Of a stretch of 64,000 nt of DNA, positions 1 to 10,924 are shown in pieces. The position numbers and the translations under genes are program-made. Where the stretch lies: contig NC_080043.1 in the NCBI RefSeq assembly GCF_012489685.1, forward strand, positions 37,835,127 to 37,899,126. The letters are read 5' to 3'. Each line of letters opens with the position of its first letter. Position 1 is the stretch's first letter. Under the pieces are notes generated by a model that searched no databases, was not told where the DNA came from, and saw nothing but the letters and a program-made list of their open reading frames with translations. The stretch is from Lotus japonicus (Eukaryota > Streptophyta > Magnoliopsida > Fabales > Fabaceae).

Positions 1-64
1 ATGCCACGACATCTGCCTCGACAATTGGTTGTTTTGAAACAATGCAAGACAACATGTACCAACA
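1..64 (-). repeat. Inner end of the Sirevirus 3' LTR
   Basis: This segment matches 16062-16125 with 4 mismatches in 64 bases and ends in ACCAACA like the right LTR. The rest of this LTR lies to the left of the window. On the element strand it is the 5' start of the LTR (TGTTGGTACATG...), directly after the polypurine tract. Confidence 0.9.
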
Positions 65-77
65 ATCTCCCCCTTTG
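65..77 (-). other. Polypurine tract of the Sirevirus
   Basis: On the minus strand this reads CAAAGGGGGAGAT immediately before the LTR start TGTTGG. It is the plus-strand primer site expected at the 3' end of a Copia internal region. Confidence 0.85.
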
Positions 78-605
78 TCAAATTTTGTCTAAAACAACAC
101 AAAAACCAGAGAGGATAAAAATAGAGAATTAAAGAAACAATTCTCCCCCTTAGTCAGAGCTCCCCCTCAAATGATGGATCCACACTAACAACTATCATAC
201 TCCAAAAGGCATAGTTGGAACAAAACACTTAGCAACAAAAACACATAAATAGAAGTACAATCAGTCCTTAGCATATGATGACTTCACAGTTGATCAGCTT
301 GAACTTCAAAATCCAGAAAACACTATCAGAAGTTACTTGCACATAAAACTAAGCTAGCCACATAAAACCAGAAGATGCAACTTGAAACAATCATAGCCAT
401 TGTCTTGAACTTGTCTTCAAATTAAACCAGATCAAAGCTAACACTAGCAAAACACGCATAGTCTTCACAGAAGCAACTTCACAGTAGTAGGTCTTCACAG
501 CAGTAGCACAAAATATTACAGACCATAGCAATATTTGGCACATATTTGGAAAAGAGGCACAAATACATCAAAAACAAAAAGAAACTAGCAAAAGAACATA
601 GCAAA

Positions 606-2490
606 CTAGTCTTCAGAACTAGACTCCTCTCCAGACTCTTCTGCACTTTCCTCTACACTCTCTTCATATCCTTCCTCCTCTTCATGGCTCTCATCCTGAG
701 CAGCTGTAGCAGCAGCACTTTGCTCACCACCTTGACGTTCTTCTTCTTGTAGCTTGAGTAGCAAAGCATCAACCTTGAGCTTCCTGGCAGTGCTCACCCT
801 GATTGTCTCCTACAAAGCCTTAGAGACTTCCTGTAATTCAGCAATTATGGTCTGAGTGCCAGATTCAGTCACAGGAGGGGCAGATGTCCTACTGGTGGGC
901 ATGGAAATGTCTAGGACATGAGGCTCCATAAACAAACGTTGATCCAAGGTGATTGGAACTCCACGAGACATAGCCACTTCATCAGCCATGAGAATCTGAG
1001 GATGCTGCTTGAGAATGATCTCAGTGAGAAGTGAAGGAAATGAAACAGGCAGCTTCACAGCACAAGTATCAGTATGCTTCAATGTCTGCTCAAACACAAA
1101 ATTTCCAAAATCAAAAGCAATAGACTTGCCAATCCTATAGATCAATTTGGCAAGAGATGCAGAAAAACCAGAGGTATGTTGTGTAGGAACCTAATTCACA
1201 GCACCAATCCTGTTAAGGATTGCGTACTTCACAGTAAGATTCCTAGTGGACAACAACTTCTAACTGGGCCACTTCTTCACGTAACCAGCAGTAAGTTCCT
1301 TGGCAACATCATCCATGGAGACTTCCTCATCAGCAAATTCAATAGCACTTCTTCCAAGTGCTTGATTTATCACAGCAGGTGAGAACACAACACATTCAGC
1401 CCTCACAAAAACCTTCCTGAATTCATTATTCTCTGGAAGTCCAACATCCACAGAGAGATTCACCAAGAACTCTCTCACAAGCTTCTCATAGCACCTTCCA
1501 ACATTCTGGATAGTCTTCATCATACCTGCTTTTTCAATAAGTGCAATAACATCTCTGCATTCAAGAACATCAGGGCCAACTTCCCTTTCCTTGGCCATTC
1601 TTCTCTTACAAACAAACTTCCACTTCTGAACATTCTCTTCCAAGTAAAAGACACTCTATCAATAGGAACATCAGGAACATTTTGAGGAATACGCTTACCA
1701 GAAAAATTCTTTTTCTCAGAGGGTCGAATGTCTTGGACATCGGCTTCGGCATCTGACTCAAATTCTACAACATCAACTGGAATCTTCCTTTTCTTCTTCT
1801 CACTTGGAGTCTTGACAGCCATTTGCTTTCCCTTATCCTTCACACTTGCTTGTCTAGATTTGTAGGTTACAAGAGATGACTTGGATCTCTTTGGTGGAGT
1901 AAGAGTGACTTCTAGAGGAGAGACCCTTCTTTTTCTTTTCATTCTGGCAGCAACGCTATCAGGAATGGACTTAACCAGGGGCTCATCATCAGAATCATCA
2001 TCAGAGATGTCCTGAACAGGGGCTGGAGCCTGGGTTGGCTCTGCATAATTGGTATCCTCGGAATTGTCATTCTTTGGATCAACATCCTTTGAAGAGGATG
2101 ATACAGAGATATCAGGCTAAGTAGCATCGCCTAAATCTTTATGAGAAGTGGAATGCTTTCCAGGATTTTCTTTGGCAGAAATTTCCTTAGACCCAGATGT
2201 CTCAACATCAGGCACAACATCAAGAGGCGATTTCACAGGAGAGTCTTCAGCATCGATTTCCTCTTCATCAGTAACATCCTCACAGAGAGGAACATTGGTG
2301 GGTTCTTTGTTCTGAACCTTGGACATGTATGTCTTTCTTGCTGGGTATCTTGTCTTCGTCTTCCTAGGAACCTTTTTGACACAGTAGATGGTTGGGAAGA
2401 ACCACTCTTCAAACCCATGCATTTCACTCCTTTAGCAGTTCTTTCAATCTTTACCTTGACAGAGTCATTCTTTCCTGAACTTTGAGACAT
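606..2490 (-). pseudogene. Third (envelope-position) ORF of the Sirevirus with a plant-transposon-protein-like domain, broken
   Basis: This is a reading frame of roughly 630 codons starting at the ATG at 2490 (MSQSSGKN...), about 240 bp downstream of the end of pol. Its order is a basic N-terminus, an acidic Ser/Asp-rich stretch (about 2300-1950), a Lys/Arg-rich stretch (about 1940-1750), a globular part (about 1640-1000) and an acidic Glu/Ser tail ending at 606. The globular part has the pattern LVREFLVNL...VFVRAECVVFSP..IN and later KLPVSFPSLLTEIIL. This resembles the 'putative plant transposon protein' domain (Transposase_32 type) found in many legume proteins. The frame is broken by frameshifts near 2400 and 1640 and stops near 2117, 1260, 1195 and 808. 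No convincing transmembrane segment is visible, so calling it an envelope protein would rest on position only. The domain match is from memory of the family. Confidence 0.6.
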
Positions 2491-2727
2491 GATGAAATGA
2501 GAGCACACGCAAACAGAGCCCAAAACAATGAAGAAGAATTGAAAATGAGAGATAATGAGTCTTGATCAAAGTAGATGAACAAGCGGTTGAGTGAACACAA
2601 TTTGCCTGTTGGAAGTAGTTATAGGGCAAGTAAGCCATAAATCAACCTTCTCTCTGCTGATGTCACAACGACAGTTAATGATGACCAAAAATAAACTAGT
2701 CGTTGACACAGAAGGGCACGCTAATTG

Positions 2728-4008
2728 CTATGCATCAAAAAGACAAATCCCTAGATTTCCTCTTAATTTCTCAAAAGTAATTGCATCAAGGGGTTTTGTG
2801 AAAATATCAGCCAACTGCTTGTCAGTTGCAACATGCTCCAAATTGACAATTTTATCCTCCACCAAATCTCTAATAAAATGATGTCTAATATCAATATGCT
2901 TGGTTCTGCTATGCTGTATGGGATTCTTGGAAATATAGATTGCACTGAGATTTTCGCAGTACAATGTCATGACATCCTGTTCAACATCATACTCTTTTAG
3001 CATTTGCTTCATCCACATGAGTTGAGTACCACTACTTCCTGCTGCAATATACTCTGCTTCAGCTATAGACAATGAGACACAATTCTGCTTCTTGCTAAAC
3101 CACGAAATCAAATTATTCCCCAAGAAGAAACATCCACCAGATGTGCTCTTTCTATCATCTGCATTACCTGCCCAATCTGCATCACAAAATCCAACTAACG
3201 AAGAATTTGTATCATGAGTATAGAGAATACCATAGTCACTTGTGCCATTGATGTACTTGATAATTCTCTTGACCTGTAGCAGATGACTAGCATTAGGAGC
3301 TCCTTGATATCTTGCACATACACCAACAACAAAGGTGATGTCTGGTCTGCTAGCAGTAAGGTATAACAGGCTTCCAATCATACTTCTATAGAGACTTTGA
3401 TCAACATCTTCTCCTTGCTCATCCTTGGACAGTTTGATGTGTGTAGCAGCAGGAGTTCTCTTGTGACCAGCCTTTTCAAGGCCAAACTTCTTGACTAATC
3501 CTTTAGCATACTTACTCTGTGATATGAACATAGAATCCTCCATTCTCTTGACTTGTAGCCCTAGAAAATAATTCAATTCACCAACTAAGCTCATCTCAAA
3601 TTCAGATTTCATTTGTCGGACGAAATGCTCCACCATCGAGTTCGGCATTCCTCTAAAAACAATGTCATCCACATAAATCTGTGCTATCATGAGCTTACCT
3701 TTGTCATTCTTCACAAACAGAGTTTTATCAATTCCACCCTTACTGTAACCATTGCTTACAAGGAACTCAATTAACCTTTCATACCAAGCCCTAGGTGCTT
3801 GCTTCAAACCATACAAGGCTTTCCTCAGCTTGTACACATGGTCTGGATGATGTGGATCTGTAAATCCTTTAGGTTGTTCAACATAAACTTCTTCACTCAG
3901 ATAGCCATTCAGAAAAGCACTCTTCACATCCATCTGATAGAGTCTGAACTTCAAGAGACAAGCAACACCTAACAAGAGTCTTATAGATTCCAGTCTAGCT
4001 ACTGGAGC
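2728..4008 (-). CDS. Sirevirus pol, C-terminal part: reverse transcriptase and RNase H
   Basis: This is an open frame continuing from 8080 across the first insertion. Copia RT motifs are visible: TFAPVARLES at the insertion edge, QMDVKSAFLNG, YGLKQAPRAWYERL, and the catalytic YVDD near 3675-3665. The RNase H part has FCDADWAG...STSGG, SIAEAEYIA, the SRTKHIDIRHHF motif and the terminal LADIFTKPL. This segment has no internal stop, but the first insertion separates it from the upstream RT, so the gene is physically disrupted. The frame ends at 2728 with TAG. Confidence 0.93.
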   Translation of the reverse strand, partial: APVARLESIRLLLGVACLLKFRLYQMDVKSAFLNGYLSEEVYVEQPKGFTDPHHPDHVYKLRKALYGLKQAPRAWYERLIEFLVSNGYSKGGIDKTLFVKNDKGKLMIAQIYVDDIVFRGMPNSMVEHFVRQMKSEFEMSLVGELNYFLGLQVKRMEDSMFISQSKYAKGLVKKFGLEKAGHKRTPAATHIKLSKDEQGEDVDQSLYRSMIGSLLYLTASRPDITFVVGVCARYQGAPNASHLLQVKRIIKYINGTSDYGILYTHDTNSSLVGFCDADWAGNADDRKSTSGGCFFLGNNLISWFSKKQNCVSLSIAEAEYIAAGSSGTQLMWMKQMLKEYDVEQDVMTLYCENLSAIYISKNPIQHSRTKHIDIRHHFIRDLVEDKIVNLEHVATDKQLADIFTKPLDAITFEKLRGNLGICLFDA

Positions 4009-4696
4009 AAAAGTGTAAGGCCCAAGTTTTTAAGCTTATGCTAAGTGAATAAATTTCTTATTCACGATTAGGGATGATGTAATGTGAAGGAAAACCTGAA
4101 CAAAAGTTTATTGAATGAAATAAATTTATGAAGGAGAAAGTTCAGGAAAAGTTCAAGGATTGCATTATGATCGATAAAAGTTATAGCACGATCGTTATAC
4201 GCTTAACCTAGGTCAGAAACCCTAGTATATAGCTAATTTTCACTTTTAGGCACGACGGAAGTTAATTCCAAAAATCTTCAGAGAAATGTTAGAACTTCTC
4301 TTTTTCCATATATTACAATCGTTTCGAGGCGAAACTCTAGGATCTACGAACGTCCGATTCCAATCATCGGAAGTTTGCCGAAACTGAAACCCTGGTATTT
4401 CAAAACCCTAGAATTTCTCAACAATGAAGGCTTTTTCTATTCAGAGCTTCAAATGAATATTCTACACGCGTACACCCATTTCTCTTTATGATTTCAATCT
4501 TTCTTCAGAAGGAAGTTTTCTATTCCGACATTCGATGCAAAAAGCAACTTATCGGGTAAAATAGTTTTACACCGACTATGCATTAGTTGCCAAAAATACA
4601 AGGAGACCTCTTTATAGCTTTGGAATTCTTTTGCCAAAACATATCTATTAATTCACGGAGAATGACGCCGGAAAAATCAGATTCGCGAAACTTTCA

Positions 4697-4728
4697 TTTT
4701 CCCGCGAATTTCCATCTTCTATATATAG
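4697..4728 (+). promoter_or_regulatory. Core promoter of long-LTR copy 1: E2F-like site plus TATA box
   Basis: TTTTCCCGCGAA at 4697-4708 matches the E2F consensus TTTSSCGC. It lies about 12 bp upstream of the TATA box TATATATA (4720-4728). Copy 2 has the same arrangement (11599-11628). Family knowledge: E2F sites drive S-phase genes in plants. That this site works here is inference. Confidence 0.5.
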
Positions 4729-4749
4729 CCAAGAAAGGAAGAAAAACAC

Positions 4750-4868
4750 AAATTTTCCTCCATTTTCTCTCCTCAAACCCGCGGCCAAGAACAAGGAAGA
4801 AGGAAGAAGAATTTTGTTCATCTCTTGCTTGATCGTTGATCCGTTAGTTGCTACTTCAAGGTTTCGAG
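4750..4868 (+). other. Predicted AUG-free leader exon 1 of the LTR transcript, copy 1
   Basis: The segment follows the TATA box, is purine-rich and contains no ATG. It ends CGAG|GTATAG at 4868, a good 5' splice site. The aligned positions of copies 2 and 3 read GGAG|GTAACT and TGAG|GTAGGT, so the donor is kept in all three. The transcription start is estimated from the TATA position. Confidence 0.45.
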
Positions 4869-5530
4869 GTATAGTCGCTAATCCTTACCTCTGATCGCTT
4901 TTTCCATAGCTTTTCTGTAGGCTTTTCTGAGCTGATAGTTTATGGGTTTTTGCAAAACTATCCTGAATCTTTCATTTCTGATTCTAAACCTCTTCCTTAT
5001 ATGCCCAAGATCACTTCTGCCGGATTAGATTTTCCGTTATTCCGCCGGAATCAATTTTAGCCTAAAATACCCATTTTTGGAGTTTTTGGAGTAAAGCTTC
5101 AACCTTTAGGCTAAAAACTATCGCCTTAGCTTAGTGCTAGTAGGATTAGTTTTCATAAACGTCGTTGGTGACGTCCCTGCAAAATTTGGTTTTTGGGATT
5201 TCAGTTTTGAAATTTCTAAGTTAAAAATCATGACCAAAATACCCCTGCGACAGTTTTTGATCCGATAATTTTTCCGAGTTCAGAATACCCTTAGTTACGG
5301 CCAATGATAGCATAGGAACCAAGTTTGATCGAAGAAAAATCGAGTCTCCTAATTGTGAAAAGTGGCCGAACCTATTAAGGGGGGAGGAGGAAATTTCCTT
5401 TTTCCGAAAACTTGTCTTTCGCGCTAGATTATCGTACCTTAGAGTATAGATTACTTCGTGTAACCTTAGTAAGTATTGATAGCTTAGTTTCCGATAGATT
5501 TTGATTGATTTCTGTGGTTTTGTTCTAAAG

Positions 5531-5608
5531 GTGCTTTTGAAGAGTTTCCCGAGGAACAAGACTTTGCTTGCGAGGAAGCGTTAGACGATCATTCTGGAGA
5601 ACCTACAG
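5531..5608 (+). other. Predicted 78-bp internal exon, copy 1
   Basis: It is bounded by the pyrimidine-rich acceptor TTCTAAAG| and the donor CTACAG|GTGAGG. Copies 2 and 3 have exons of exactly 78 bp at the equivalent place (12434-12511 and 61432-61355). All three are open in the same phase (2 nt, 25 codons, 1 nt), although the encoded acidic peptides are strongly diverged. It contains no ATG. Confidence 0.45.
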
Positions 5609-7105
5609 GTGAGGGCTTCTCACTGAATCTCTAGTTAATGCTTAGGGTCGATGTTTTCGACATTGTTTACTGTTTATGCACTGGATTGTGTGTGATTGGA
5701 AAATGTTTTCTGAGGCTTCGGCTGACAATGTAGATGATGAATCTACTGAATGCTTTTGAGATTGAATCTTCATGCTAAGTGCTAATTGGGTAATTTAGGA
5801 TGTGTGGTGCATGCCTTATATGCTAAGTGCTATGTGGTTATTGCTTAAGATATTGACATATGACATGTTGATTGATTGTGATGAGTTAATTCTGCGTTTG
5901 CACTATAATCTGAGATTCTGAATCGTGAGAATAGCGGGCAGGTCATGCCGATTTTTATTTGAGAGTTTTGAGAAAGTTTGATAGGACGAATGAGATTCGG
6001 GCCTCGTTATGATGTTTATGGATCGAGACATTCTCTGGAGTCATTTGGGGATTTGGAGATCCCGAGAACTGATAGGATTTGCGATAAGACTAAAAAGGAT
6101 ATTATTTTGAAAAGAAAACTCATAAGACATTAAACAACCTCTAAATCTTTAAGTAATGATAACAAACTCGAAAGGAAGCGTCGGATGCAAATCTTAGTTT
6201 TGGAAAACGAGAAGTGTCGTCGGATCCAAGTGCTGAGTACGTTGTTGTTGTGCTGTCGGAGCAGCGTTTGTTGTGGTGCTGTTGGAGCAGCTATGTGTTG
6301 TTGGGCTATCCTGGGGATAAGTCCGGGAAACCGTTAGTTTTCGAGAGTGTGATACTCTGTGCTCGTTGAGCAGTTGTGACCATCGGATTGAGATGAGTCG
6401 GATGATTTGGAGATCGTCATGAGTTACTATGTTGAGGTGAAGAAGTGTCTTTTGTCGCAGAATCGACTTTACCTTAGGGTAAGCTTTTAGAGACATTAAT
6501 TTAGCTAGAACACGTGGCGACGTGTCGAGTGAGGTCGGAGACATTGTTTGGCTAATCACTGCATTGCATGCACTCATTAAGTGGTTTAAACACGGCGAGA
6601 TACCGGACCACGGCGGATTCCAAAATTGGTTATAAGACCAGGATTTCCGCGTAAGAGCGCTGCTAGGTGACTCTTAGTAGCAGACCGAAATGGCAGGCCT
6701 TCGGGTTTTATGCTGATCTGACTACATGTTGATGTTGGAGTAAGAGGCACACGGGCCGAAATGGTCCCACCGTGGCTGGTGCTAGGGCTGATCCGATGAT
6801 GTCCATCCGTTCCGGAATGCATATTGGTTGACTGGGTTAACCTGCATTGCATATCATGCAACATGCATACTAATTTAGTTGTCGAGTGTGATTGTTATTT
6901 GTTAATCCTATTTTGGAACATGCTATTTGTTATTGTTGTCATTTACGTTCATTATGGAACATGAAACCCTAGGAATGATATCTCTAGTTATAAGCCTAAG
7001 TGGCTATCTATTAATTGTACCTATTGGGTTTATTACTTACACAGTTCTTTAGAGTTGACCCTCGCGTCTTCTGTGTGTGTTTTGGCGGACAAAGCCTTTT
7101 GTCAG

Positions 7106-7585
7106 ATGTCCATTGCGGATTGGTTCACAATGGTCCACCCTTCGGGGGGGATCAGGTATGAGATGATCGATCAGGACGACCCCGGGTCGTGGGTGGTTGA
7201 CCCCGCGAGCCATCGAGCGACGTATTCGGGGCGTATCATGGAGGACCACGTGGATAGTGGAGGACTCTTGAGGTCAGGAGTGTTGAGGAGATGCTCTATC
7301 AGCTTCAACTTGCCACCGGGCGTTCACTGTGGACCAGGACTTGGAGGACCACCACCACCACCGTTGTCTTCAGACGAGGAGGATCCCTCAGAGGAGGAGC
7401 TAGTGGGAGTGTCGTCGGCAGGGTCTAGTGCCCCCTCCGTTGCGATCATTGATGATCAGGGTTCGGGCCCTAAGCCCGTGAGTCCAGCATCGGAGCGCAC
7501 TACGGTTGCGAGGGGAGGACGGATAGGGTTGGTAGACTTAGTTGTTCTGGATTCTGATTCAAACGACGATCATGCTAGCACATAG
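7106..7585 (+). CDS. Conserved LTR-resident ORF of unknown function, copy 1 (intact)
   Basis: The frame from the first ATG at 7106 to the TAG ending at 7585 gives about 159 aa. It is also open upstream to 7053, just after a possible acceptor CTTTAG|AG. Conserved blocks shared with copies 2 and 3 are CQMS(I/M)ADW, PSGG(I)R(F/Y)E, (S/A)W(V)DP..(H/N)RA.Y.GR(I/V)MEDR, and SFNLPP. A proline run, acidic Ser/Glu stretches and the tail VVLDSDSNDD follow. Substitutions between copies are often conservative (Y/F, I/V/L). No known domain is recognised and there is no signal peptide or membrane segment. A spliced leader would make its ATG the first AUG of the mRNA. It could be a gene acquired by a retrotransposon LTR. 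Confidence 0.6.
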   Translation: MSIADWFTMVHPSGGIRYEMIDQDDPGSWVVDPASHRATYSGRIMEDHVDSGGLLRSGVLRRCSISFNLPPGVHCGPGLGGPPPPPLSSDEEDPSEEELVGVSSAGSSAPSVAIIDDQGSGPKPVSPASERTTVARGGRIGLVDLVVLDSDSNDDHAST

Positions 7586-8079
7586 TTTTGAGTGTTGGTA
7601 TGAGCTCCTCGAGTTAGGATTAGTGTAGGAGTAGAGTTTAGCTCTGACAGTCTTGCTTCATTTGCTTCTTTAGGGGACAGGGTAGTTCCGCCTATAGCTT
7701 TTTGTGTGGTTTCCTTATGGGAATCACAGAGAGTTGGTTGGACTTAGGAGGTCTTATTTTCAGGCCATTGGGTCAGCTTATTCTCAGTTTTGAGGGATAG
7801 TGTTGCGGACACTTACCTTTATATTCAGTTTGTACATATTGCCTACGGGCGCTACTCTTCTATTACCGTCACTGGAGGTTTACTCGTGACGAGGTTGTTA
7901 CTTACAGCGGGGGCTGTTTATATATTGTATATTAGTTCTATTGTTTTTCGCATTTGGGTTTTATTTAATTCAGTCTTGTCTTAGTTATTATCGGAAAAAA
8001 AAAATATTCACGTTTTTCCGCACTAAGTTTACTTTTGGTTACTAAAGTGACGCCACCGAAATCGGGGTGTTACAAAAAG

Positions 8080-8791
8080 TCTCATCAAAATCAACCCCTT
8101 CTATCTGAGTATATCCTTGAGCAACAAGCCTTGCTTTATTCCTTGCGACTATTCCAGTTTCATCTGATTTGTTCTTGAAGATCCACTTGGTGCCTATGAT
8201 GTTTACTTCTTCAGGCCTAGGCACTAACTCCCACACTTCATTTCTCCTGAACTGCTCTAGCTCCTCTTGCATAGCATTTATCCAGTATTCATCAGTGAGA
8301 GCTTCATTTACATTCTTGGGTTCTATCTTAGAGATGAAACAACCGTGAGCAATCATACTTCTGGATCTGGTAGTCACCCCTTCTTGAAGATTACCAATAA
8401 TGTTTTCTTGACAATGATTCTTCTGAACCCTGATTGATGGAGCTTTGTTTGATGGGATGTCTTTGTCTTCCTTTTCATTAGCACTTGTCTCTGAATCATT
8501 GTCGAAGGCAGTTGCTGAAGCATCGGCTAGAACATCAGCATCATCATCATCTTCATTCAAATCTGCTTCTTCCTTCTTGCTTGGTTCATCATCCACAGTC
8601 ACATTCACAGATTCCATCATGGTCCTTGTGCGAGAATTAAAAACTCTGTAAGCTTTGTTGTTCATAGAATACCCCATGAAAATCCCTTCATCACTTCTTG
8701 GATCAAGCTTCGTCCTAGGATCACGATCTGCAAGGATATAGCATTTACTTCCAAATAGATGAAAGTATTTTACAGAAGGCTTTCTACCATT
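8080..8791 (-). CDS. Sirevirus pol, central part: integrase C-terminus and start of RT
   Basis: Reading leftward this carries the post-integrase motif NGRKPSVKYFHLFG, then DPRSDEGIFMGYS, an acidic linker, and the RT start ALTDEYWINAMQEELEQF...WIFKNKSDETG. It ends at DETF beside the AAAAG duplication, where the first long-LTR unit begins. A stop codon (YEL*NG) lies near 8790 between this part and the integrase core, so the pol frame is already broken there. Confidence 0.88.
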
Positions 8792-9916
8792 TCATAGCTC
8801 ATACTGTGTAGAGGATGTCCCTGCCGTGATGGTGACTCTGTTGTGTATGTAACAGGCAGTACTCATAGCTTCAGCCCAGAACTGGTGTGGAATCTTCTTA
8901 GCATGTAACATTACTCTAGCTGATTCCTGGAGAGTTCTATTTTTTCTTTCAACAATTTCATTCTGCTGTGGAGTGATGAGGGCATAAAACTCATGGCTAA
9001 TACCTTCTGTTCCACAAAACTCCAAGAATTTTGAATTCTCAAACTCCCTTCCATGATCACTTCTGATTCTCACAATCACACAATCCTTCTCATTCTGAAG
9101 TCTCAAACATAGGTTCTTGAAAATTTCAAAAGTCTCTGATTTTTCTCTCATAAATTCAACCCATGTATACCTTGAAAAGTCATCTACACAGACAAACACA
9201 TACCTTTTTCCTCCCAAGCTTTCAACCTGGATGGGACACATGAGATCCATGTGAAGCAATTCCAGAACCTTTGTCGTGGTCTGATGCTGGAGCATCTTGT
9301 GTGGCACTTTCGTTTGCTTACCAATCTGACATTCTCCACATACCTTTCCTTCTCCCAAGCTCAAACTGGGCAATCCTCTTATTGCTTCATCAGCAATAAC
9401 CTTTTGCATGCTCCTGTAGTTGAGATGTCCTAGTCTTTGATGCCATACATTCACATCATCTTCTTTGGTTAACAAACATCTAGAAACATGAGCTTTTTCT
9501 TCTGATGTCCACATATAACAATTGTCTTTTGATCTGATTCCTCTCATCACAATTTTGTCCTCATCAGTGGTCACAACACATTCTATTTTATTGAACTTCA
9601 CATCATACCCTTGGTCACATAGTTGGCTTATGCTGATCAGATTTGCAGTTAAACCATTGACAAGTAACACATTATTCAAGTTAGGAGATTCTGTGCTAAC
9701 AAGCTTTCCTACTCCCTTGATCTTTCATTTAGCTCCATCTCCAAAGGTAACATAGTTGGTTGAGTGACTTCTGATGTCTTGTAAAAAACTCTTGTTCCCT
9801 GTCATGTGCTTTGAGCAGCCACTATCAAAATACCAGTCTTCCTTTGATGATGCTCTGAAAGATGTGCAGGCTACCTGACATTTGATTTCACCATTGGGCT
9901 TCCATTGCTGCCTCAT
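8792..9916 (-). CDS. Sirevirus pol, N-terminal part: aspartic protease and integrase
   Basis: The protease signature WYFDSGCSKHMTG lies near 9830-9790. The integrase has the H-H-C-C zinc module (WHQRLGHL...CGECQIGK) and a DDE-type core. Visible core residues are MDL...CVDDFSRYTWVEF, RSDHGREFENSKF and ITPQQNEIVERKNRTLQE, as in SIRE1-like elements. A stop near 9725 and a frame change near 9690 separate protease from integrase. The element is transcribed leftward, downstream of gag. Confidence 0.9.
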
Positions 9917-10924
9917 CTAAATAGGCTTTGTTGTTGTGCATCTGAGGATAGCCATATAACTTGAAGCAGTAGGGCTTTATATGACCATTCCTACCACAGT
10001 AGTGACACTTCCAAGGCACAGTTTTGCCAAACTTAAGCTGAGGGTTCACATGCTGAGGCACATGTCGAGACAATGGGTCTGACAACTGATAATTCCTGGG
10101 CTTCTTGAATTCAGTTTGTTTTATAGCATAAACAAATTTCTTTGATCCTTTCTGATCTTCTTATTAGATGTCCTATAGTCAAAGCCAATTCCCTTCAAAC
10201 TCCCTCCTTGCTTGCTGGTTTCTTTCAGAATTTCATCAAGCATATCAGAACCACTGTTCATCATTCTAACAGATTTGTGAGTAGCTTCAAGCTTTCTTGT
10301 CAGAGTTGCCACTTCCTCTTGAAGTCCTGCATTAATCAACATTAAATTAGCCTTTTCCATAACATCAGCATTATTAAACTTACTTTGTCATTCCTCCAGA
10401 TCTTCCTTCAGCTTTGTGCTGAGCTCTTTCAGCCTTTCATTCTGAGAGACAAGTTGTTCTATCTCACTTTTCTTTTCTCTCACAAGTTTACATGCTTCTT
10501 CCCACTTGATATGTAGCAGCTTGTAAGTCTCAGCCAGTTCCTCATCTATAATGTCCTCATCACTTGTATCAGATTCATACATGGTTCCAGAGAAAGCATT
10601 GACTTTGTTTGCAGATATCTCCTCCTCATCTTTAGTGTCTTCATCTGACCAAGTTACCATCATACCTTTCTTCTGCTTCTTTAGATAAGTGGCACATTCA
10701 GACCTTATATGGTCATATCCTTCACATTCATGACACTGCACTCCTTTATTCTGACCAGATCTTTCTTCTTCTTTGGTCTTCCTCTGTGAATTAGAAAACT
10801 TGGGTTTGTTGTCGAACTTCATGTCCTGGACATTAGGCCTGGTTCTTTTGTCAATCTTTCTCAATACTCTGTTGAATTTTTTTGCTAGCATAGCCAGAGC
10901 CTCAGAAAGATTTTCACCCTCACA
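9888..10924 (-). pseudogene. Sirevirus gag, C-terminal part with two zinc knuckles, broken
   Basis: This continues gag after the second insertion. It opens ENLSEALAMLAKKFNRVLRK near 10910 and has a first CCHC knuckle (CHECEGYDHIRSEC) near 10740-10700, an acidic stretch and a coiled-coil region (about 10520-10270). A second knuckle (CHYCGRNGHIKPYC) lies near 9995-9955. Two knuckles separated by a coiled coil are typical of Sirevirus gag. Stops between 10388 and 10360 and between 10121 and 10085 break the frame. Confidence 0.85.

Larger units (their letters stand above)
4014..8074 (+). mobile_element. Long-LTR unit, copy 1 (4,061 bp), inserted in Sirevirus RT
   Basis: The unit begins TGTAAGGCCCAAG, ends GGGGTGTTACA, and is flanked by the perfect 5-bp duplication AAAAG (4009-4013 and 8075-8079). 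Removing it restores the Copia RT reading across DETF-APVARLES. TG...CA termini and a 5-bp TSD are the signature of LTR-retrotransposon integration. No internal copy of the start sequence, primer binding site or gag/pol was found, so the simplest reading is a solo LTR of unusual length; a non-autonomous element is the alternative. It contains a TATA box, a leader with a splice donor, a 78-bp exon and a conserved ORF (see those entries). Relatives are 10930-14466 (+) and 58828-63348 (-). Confidence 0.85.

Noticed and set aside
3190..3380. Small alternative minus-strand frames inside Sirevirus RT/RNase H
   Set aside because: Shadows of the pol frame in another phase.
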